A stretch of DNA of 7,303 bases from NCBI GenBank assembly GCA_041742635.1, contig JBGSIF010000063.1, positions 1 to 7,303 of the forward strand, written 5' to 3'. How positions within the stretch are numbered: the first letter of the stretch is position 1; each line of letters opens with the position of its first letter. The stretch is from JTS-AC122 sp041742635. GTDB lineage: Bacteria; Planctomycetota; Phycisphaerae; Phycisphaerales; UBA1924. Below, in pieces: positions 4,501-7,303 of the stretch. The notes under the pieces are model-generated. The model ran no database searches and was not told the origin of the DNA. It saw only the letters and a list, made by a program, of their open reading frames with translations. Made by a program: the position numbers and the translations under genes.

Positions 4501-7303
4501 ACACACTCGTTTCATACAACAACCATGGGCGTGCGATTCGCGTCGGTCTATACGACAACACATTTACCACCGACAATCGCGATCCGCTCACGAACTCGGC
4601 GGGTCGCCAGCGCTACGCCGAGCGTGCTATCGATCCGCGTGGGCAGGTCTATCGAGAATCGTGGTACGGCGTGCTGCCTGATGGGATGCTCGCTTCGCCC
4701 GTCACGACGAACTCATGGTTTACCCCAGACGGACACACGCTATTAGTGCAAGGAGAATCGGTTCACCGCTACGAGTACGACCGGCTCTGCCGTGTCACCA
4801 GCGAGTACATGCTCGCTTCCGTCGGCTCGACCGAATACTCAGACATCATGCAAGGCGTCGGGGAACTCGATGTCGTCCTCGAAGAAACCCACTGTGCCTT
4901 GGACCCTGTTCTGGGCCTTCCTCGTTTGACTGCGCGGCTCGAACGATTGCCCGAAGGCTGCGGAGATATTCCCTCCACCGGGCGGCTTGCACCGCTCGAC
5001 TTTATCGTTCGGACGCTCCCGCCCACGCCCGGCAGCACTCTCGACCCCTTCCGCAGCGAACTGGCGCAACTCAATCTGTCTCCTTCGCCCTCGCTCCGCG
5101 GTAGGCCGAACATACAAGCCTATTGGTACGACGAGTTCTATCGCCAGATCCGCGTGGCGGATTTCGGCGAAGGACGCCTCGCGCCGGCTTCTGAGTTTCC
5201 GCCTGGTTACATTTTGAACGTTGAGTATCGCTACAAAGGGGGCATCGATCCAAGCCCGGCGGAGATTGAGTTTTTCGGCATCCCGTCTCGCTCGAACGGC
5301 CCGATCATGCTCGGTGCGATTTATGACAACCGTGGCCGGCGTTGGAAACAATATAACCCGCTCGGCGTGCCAACCGAATCTCTCTATGATGACGCCGGCC
5401 GACGAACCACCGAGCGGCAACCGATCGTGTGCGTCGGCGAAGACTGCTCGGACCCACTCGATACCTCGGGCACGATCGATCCGTGCAACTTCGGACGCGA
5501 GTTCCAGTTCAGTTATTGCGAAGATGGGCTGCTCTGCGAAGTGAACGAACAAGGCATCGGCGGCGGGGACTCGATCGTCCCGCTCCCGGCTCGTATCACC
5601 AAGTATATTTACCCGAACTCCTCGAACTTCCCCTCGACGTATCCATTCGCAACCGTTCCTTCGCATGACAACAGCCTTGTTATGGCCGTGATGTTGCCGG
5701 ATTCAAACGATCCCGGCGAAAGCCCTTCTCGCCCGCCGTATTTCTACAACTACAACCTTCAGAATGAAGTGGTATCGTTCCAAGATCCCGGCGGGTATCG
5801 ACACGCCTTTGAGCGTGATCCGCTCGGTCGCCCCGTGGTTCGCCGGATCGAGCAACCCGCCCCCCTCGGCGAGTGCGGGGACTGGGTTGCATCGGTCGTG
5901 TACCAATATGATGCGCTCGGCCGGCTGACCCGCGCTAGTCAAGCCGACTCACGCGCCGGCGAAGGGGGCCAAGGCGGCTGCGAACAGGTTCTCGACGAAG
6001 CATCGCTCGACTACGACGCTTACGGCAACCTGACATCTTTCCGTATGGACCCTGATTCCGAAATCGGGCCGCGGGGTGATGTCAGCGTTCAAGACTTCGA
6101 GACCTCGCACAACTGGAACCTCTTTACACCGCCCGCAGGGCGGCAGCATTTCCAGCGAGGCAACACCTTCCAGCCCGGCGGGCTTGGCCTCAACTTCAGG
6201 CACAACTCGATGTGTGCCTCCGTTCCGACGATCGATCTTGACTCCATGATCGGCCGCGTCACCGCTCTGGGCACGTTCGCGTATGAGGATCGCCTGCCGC
6301 CGATCCCCGCGCAGGTGCGTCGCCTCGCCAGTTACGGCGCGACCCAGGCGATGCCCGATCGTGTTTCCGGTCCCAATCCGATCGGTCCATTTTCGCCCGA
6401 CGGCGGGTACCTCGGCGTGTACGACCCCAGCCGAATGCGCCTCGACGGCACCGCCTCCGCGCCCGACGGTACCGACGCGCTGCTCCAACCTTGGTTTGAT
6501 GGCCGCGGTATCGATCCCGATCCTGTGGGCGAATCGCCCGATCTCGCGCCCGGGTTCGGCATCGACAACTTCCGGCGGGTTGAGGACGACGGCTGGTTCC
6601 GCGTCAAGCCTGTCGGCGAGTCACCCGATCTCTCTTGGACCCGCCAGCAATCCGACCCCCGCGCTCGCATCATCGGCGGGTACGACGCCACCCTCAAACC
6701 CTTCAGCCGCGTGAATGGGTATGGCTGCACCGACGAACTGATCTTCTGCACCACCGGTCGGCGCGATTCGGGGTACGCACTCATGAACCCGGTCGAGTGG
6801 CCCAGCCCGACCGGCGGCGGCCCGCCCGAGCCGGAGAACGGCAACCGCTACGTCGAAGTTTGGAACGCCAAAGACACCAGCAACTACCCGCTTTTCGGCT
6901 TTTGCCCAACGTTTGGCAACCCCGATGCGTACCGGTACGACTCAGCCGGGGATCCCGACGAGATCGACACGTTGGGTGACTATCGGCGGACTGGGACGTT
7001 TAGCCGCACGAACGAGGGGCGTGGGCACGAGCAGGACCGGCTCGTTGACAACACCCTCACCCATCTTGTTCTTCCTTCGTTCGTCTACGACGCCCGTGGA
7101 AATCTTGTGGATGACGGGCGGCACTGGATCTTCGGGTATGATGTGTTCAACCGGTTGACGATGGCTCATCGGCGCAACGCCGACGGGTCGGCCGGGGACC
7201 TCTTTGCCAAGTTCACGTACAACGCGCTGGGGTACCGGACCAGCGCGAGTTATAATGTTATGCTCGGGGTGCCCCCGGCCTTGCATCCGGCGGGCGCCCT
7301 GTT
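1458..7303 (+). CDS. Giant secreted RHS/YD-repeat protein, 3' end beyond the window
   Basis: The frame is open for 1948 codons from ATG 1458 to the right edge without a stop. Residues 1-31 are a Sec signal peptide (KR, hydrophobic core, ALA|Q). Residues ~100-150 read GVDLLTGS, VDLVLPARVP, GRSYNNRS and YQGANWF, matching the DUF6531-like N-terminal block of RHS proteins, usually '(P)V(D/N)LATG ... DL.LPG ... R.YNS'. Residues ~150-750 are aromatic-rich with no clear repeat. YD-type motifs start at residues 758, 912, 933, 1020, 1107, 1224, 1289, 1310, 1432, 1453, 1484, 1519, 1827, 1877, 1894 and 1921, for example YDALGRL, YDAYGNL, YDARGNL. The last three form the cluster that normally precedes the RHS core. 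Family knowledge: YD repeats build a beta-strand cocoon around a C-terminal domain, often a toxin or adhesin. That end is missing, so the role is unknown. Export beyond the inner membrane is inferred from the signal peptide. Translation start rests on the AGGGG site. Confidence 0.93.
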   Translation, partial: MHMLKRTGFVIVALCGFVWGLVGAAGTIALAQSAHPDAVLAIRPTLLHAVPPSGGVQDVGPHAIQQGTTPDGAIVRSMLHGLSVAGDMDGSPVASARHIDGVDLLTGSCILDEVDLVLPARVPWPIGRSYNNRSTGTATGYQGANWFHSGQLSLVTDGATPAQVMWLIYGADRFVAFERVGNTSVYRGVNGAAGAVQIIGGADPVAEYRDQTGSVATFFAADSTRWGLVAGQLWKLTDPAGNMAYVGDPTSANVAASVGFSAGRVLVAYDSAGRRFCYNYSTTSYGVASRLLQVRAEYREQPTMPWGACGSEMEAARVEYDYYGAEGLVDRGLPGDLKLVRVITPLSPREAGSTPLMLIREQYYRYYTQAWSDADGRRGNPHQVRIALGGEGTRRFQVMHDFSGTAFDAAYDAELKPLAESYYEYEPSSLGGRVSMCFSDGKCGGTEPDGRMYISYESNLQTNAPQNDAAYSTVWKSRTVVQQPFKWRTHYFDEAGQPLSLVLSSEHPTIAASRQWVTMIIRDSYGCVERVGTPASVAGYTHSTGEVAGSATQGLVILYDRVQQGSSLAGFITSVRHRDGHGTGTSPDGMFDTLVTYAADALGEAVPRHLVAGVFSIVRPLPESIRTFRNETTTGTGGDVTTIDYSFHTAEPLAIETAKMTRPVVALAENGSDIADAWSSTYFSLAGDPVFTRLESGTVTYRSFQPPTGSPASDLDTGLLRHVVVDAAVGQDGIPVAPVSDFQTTGPHPFHLRMSFEYDIMGRGTAMTDAALRRTELHYAVLSDRRFVTVAVPKVSDEAGTKRYFGPYDASVTNHSGLIEESGRVAVPWSTVDVFRGISTTTEHPLAPYPTVEASATSLLDVYPTSMSTEIHLGSYQTTVRSPSGSRPSQHSTWHSIYGTGNTRALITKFEFDNSGRLILLEDTAGTRTHLTYDPIDRLTLLQKSAKRSGTYTAPIDIERFVYDSDATEQSDGGNSYITSHILYVDGPRGYIRETSFTNNSRGWPEVIRNPDAPHTLVSYNNHGRAIRVGLYDNTFTTDNRDPLTNSAGRQRYAERAIDPRGQVYRESWYGVLPDGMLASPVTTNSWFTPDGHTLLVQGESVHRYEYDRLCRVTSEYMLASVGSTEYSDIMQGVGELDVVLEETHCALDPVLGLPRLTARLERLPEGCGDIPSTGRLAPLDFIVRTLPPTPGSTLDPFRSELAQLNLSPSPSLRGRPNIQAYWYDEFYRQIRVADFGEGRLAPASEFPPGYILNVEYRYKGGIDPSPAEIEFFGIPSRSNGPIMLGAIYDNRGRRWKQYNPLGVPTESLYDDAGRRTTERQPIVCVGEDCSDPLDTSGTIDPCNFGREFQFSYCEDGLLCEVNEQGIGGGDSIVPLPARITKYIYPNSSNFPSTYPFATVPSHDNSLVMAVMLPDSNDPGESPSRPPYFYNYNLQNEVVSFQDPGGYRHAFERDPLGRPVVRRIEQPAPLGECGDWVASVVYQYDALGRLTRASQADSRAGEGGQGGCEQVLDEASLDYDAYGNLTSFRMDPDSEIGPRGDVSVQDFETSHNWNLFTPPAGRQHFQRGNTFQPGGLGLNFRHNSMCASVPTIDLDSMIGRVTALGTFAYEDRLPPIPAQVRRLASYGATQAMPDRVSGPNPIGPFSPDGGYLGVYDPSRMRLDGTASAPDGTDALLQPWFDGRGIDPDPVGESPDLAPGFGIDNFRRVEDDGWFRVKPVGESPDLSWTRQQSDPRARIIGGYDATLKPFSRVNGYGCTDELIFCTTGRRDSGYALMNPVEWPSPTGGGPPEPENGNRYVEVWNAKDTSNYPLFGFCPTFGNPDAYRYDSAGDPDEIDTLGDYRRTGTFSRTNEGRGHEQDRLVDNTLTHLVLPSFVYDARGNLVDDGRHWIFGYDVFNRLTMAHRRNADGSAGDLFAKFTYNALGYRTSASYNVMLGVPPALHPAGAL
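1755..1905 (+). other. DUF6531-like N-terminal module of the RHS protein
   Basis: Residues ~100-150 contain DGVDLLTGSCILDEVDLVLP, then RVPWPIGRSYNNRS and a G-Y-x-G-A-N-W-F. In RHS and polymorphic-toxin proteins this pattern of a TG turn, a D-L-x-L-P strand and an R-x-Y-N-S/N motif marks the first beta strands that open the repeat shell. Here the final part has NWF where the usual form has a G-W-x-H-like motif. The match is by eye to the family pattern. Confidence 0.7.
3729..3749 (+). repeat. First recognisable YD motif (YDIMGRG)
   Basis: Residues 758-764 in the context FEYDIMGRGTAMTDAALRR, then LHY about 21 residues on. This is the first position in the large protein where the Y-D-x-x-G-R signature is clear; the ~600 residues before it keep only loosely similar tyrosine-rich strands. 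Confidence 0.7.
4191..4274 (+). repeat. YD-repeat pair with 21-residue period
   Basis: FDNSGRL at residue 912 and YDPIDRL at residue 933 are exactly 21 residues apart, the spacing typical of tandem YD repeats. The connecting segment LEDTAGTRTHLTYD has the usual D-x-x-G-x-x-x-x-x-x-Y-D turn-strand pattern. Confidence 0.8.
4515..4535 (+). repeat. YD-like motif (YNNHGRA)
   Basis: Residues 1020-1026 in VSYNNHGRAIRVGLYDN; Asn replaces Asp in the YD pair. It has no in-register partner 21 residues away. Confidence 0.55.
4776..4796 (+). repeat. YD-like motif (YDRLCRV)
   Basis: Residues 1107-1113 in HRYEYDRLCRVTSEYM. Cys occupies the usual Gly position of Y-D-x-x-G-R, but the strand pattern around it is normal. 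Confidence 0.6.
5127..5147 (+). repeat. YD-like motif (YDEFYRQ)
   Basis: Residues 1224-1230 in QAYWYDEFYRQIRVADFGEG. The Gly of the consensus is Tyr here, yet the following I-R-V-A-D-F-G-E-G reproduces the strand and turn of a YD unit. A stretch of Pro- and Arg-rich sequence (residues ~1165-1215) separates it from the preceding motif. Confidence 0.55.
5322..5405 (+). repeat. YD-repeat pair with 21-residue period
   Basis: YDNRGRR at residue 1289 and YDDAGRR at residue 1310 are 21 residues apart, with YNPLGVPTESLYDD between them. These are among the most canonical units in the protein. Confidence 0.85.
5751..5834 (+). repeat. YD-repeat pair with 21-residue period
   Basis: YNLQNEV at residue 1432 and RDPLGRP at residue 1453 keep the 21-residue register, joined by FQDPGGYRHAFERD. 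The D-P-x-G-x-x-x-x-F/Y-x-x-D pattern is typical of YD repeats even though the first unit has lost the Gly-Arg. Confidence 0.75.
5907..6032 (+). repeat. Two YD motifs flanking an acidic insert
   Basis: YDALGRL at residue 1484 and YDAYGNL at residue 1519 are textbook units. They are 35 residues apart because a Gly-, Glu- and Gln-rich loop (ADSRAGEGGQGGCEQVLDE) is inserted between them. Confidence 0.85.
6522..6545 (+). repeat. PVGESPDL repeat, copy 1
   Basis: Codons for P-V-G-E-S-P-D-L at residues 1689-1696. The 24 bases match copy 2 at 6609-6632 in 21 positions, and the three differences are all synonymous third positions. The start-to-start distance is 87 bp (29 residues). Both copies are preceded within 11 residues by Trp-Phe. 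Confidence 0.8.
6609..6632 (+). repeat. PVGESPDL repeat, copy 2
   Basis: Residues 1718-1725, identical in protein to copy 1 and separated from it by 29 residues. It sits in the context GWFRVKPVGESPDLSWTR, whereas copy 1 sits in PWFDGRGIDPDPVGESPDL. Confidence 0.8.
6936..7238 (+). repeat. Terminal YD cluster, expected to precede the RHS core
   Basis: YDSAGDP (1827), YDARGNL (1877), YDVFNRL (1894) and YNALGYR (1921). The run YDARGNLVDDGRHWIFGYD followed by F-N-R-L-T-M-A and, after an insertion, F-T-Y-N-A-L-G-Y-R has the form that in RHS proteins leads directly into the core (Y-D-A-N-G-N-L ... Y-D-x-x-N-R-L ... Y-x-Y-D-x-x-G-R-R). The core itself is not in the window. Confidence 0.8.

Larger units (their letters stand above)
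6048..6926 (+). other. Long divergent segment of the RHS shell with few YD motifs
   Basis: Between YDAYGNL (1519) and YDSAGDP (1827) about 300 residues have only degenerate repeat traces (for example IGRVTALGTFAYED near 1601-1614, GVYDPSRMRL near 1654-1663, GGYDATLKPFSRV near 1743-1755). The segment is rich in Pro, Asp and Gly and contains the PVGESPDL duplication. RHS proteins of planctomycetes often have a comparable divergent stretch just before the terminal YD cluster (recalled family pattern), so this may be shell sequence with loops rather than a separate domain. Confidence 0.5.

Noticed and set aside
4839..5666. 275-residue minus-strand frame
   Set aside because: This is the longest antisense frame, but it lies wholly inside the RHS gene opposite canonical YD motifs and has the Arg/Glu-rich look of a shadow.
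6522..6632. CRISPR-like or mobile direct repeats
   Set aside because: There are only two copies, in frame, inside a coding region, with differences restricted to third codon positions. This is a protein repeat.
5949..6844. Minus-strand frames of 179 and 170 residues
   Set aside because: Both are antisense to the RHS protein in high-GC sequence, where stop-free frames are expected by chance.

Overview
The window most likely comes from a planctomycete, probably of the Phycisphaerae type. Three things point there: moderately high but uneven GC, a membrane protein with a C-x2-C-G-Y-x-L-x-G-L-P ... C-P-E-C-G zinc ribbon of a kind abundant in that phylum, and a very large secreted RHS/YD-repeat protein. 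This is inference from motifs. No rRNA, tRNA or other marker gene is present to settle the taxonomy.

Layout. (1) Positions 1-493, minus strand: the N-terminal 164 codons of a two-helix membrane protein that leaves the left edge. (2) Positions 494-532: a 39-bp divergent intergenic gap with overlapping -10-like elements. (3) Positions 533-1096, plus strand: a complete 187-residue protein with two membrane helices and a four-cysteine zinc ribbon. (4) Positions 1097-1457: 361 bp without a convincing gene. Its last ~100 bp are AT-richer and hold a candidate promoter, an operator-like dyad and a good Shine-Dalgarno sequence. (5) Positions 1458-7303, plus strand: one uninterrupted reading frame of 1948 codons running off the right edge with no stop.

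The giant frame dominates the window and is easy to miss, because neither its stop nor its full length is inside it. I read it codon by codon from the ATG at 1458 to the edge and met no stop. It encodes a signal peptide, then an N-terminal block resembling the DUF6531 module of RHS proteins (GVDLLTGS ... VDLVLP ... GRSYNNRS), then a long aromatic-rich stretch of about 600 residues without clear YD motifs. At least 16 YD-like repeats follow, several in pairs exactly 21 residues apart. A run of about 300 residues with only degenerate repeats (residues ~1526-1826) interrupts them before a terminal YD cluster. The RHS core and any variable C-terminal domain would lie beyond the window, so no toxin, adhesin or immunity function can be assigned.

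The two small membrane proteins are divergently transcribed and may share regulation. The sequence shows no functional link between them and the RHS gene. I see no CRISPR array, insertion sequence, attachment site, RNA gene or convincing new system. The most notable items are the RHS gene itself, its composition shift along the length, its internal PVGESPDL duplication, its cysteine cluster and the dyad over its putative promoter.
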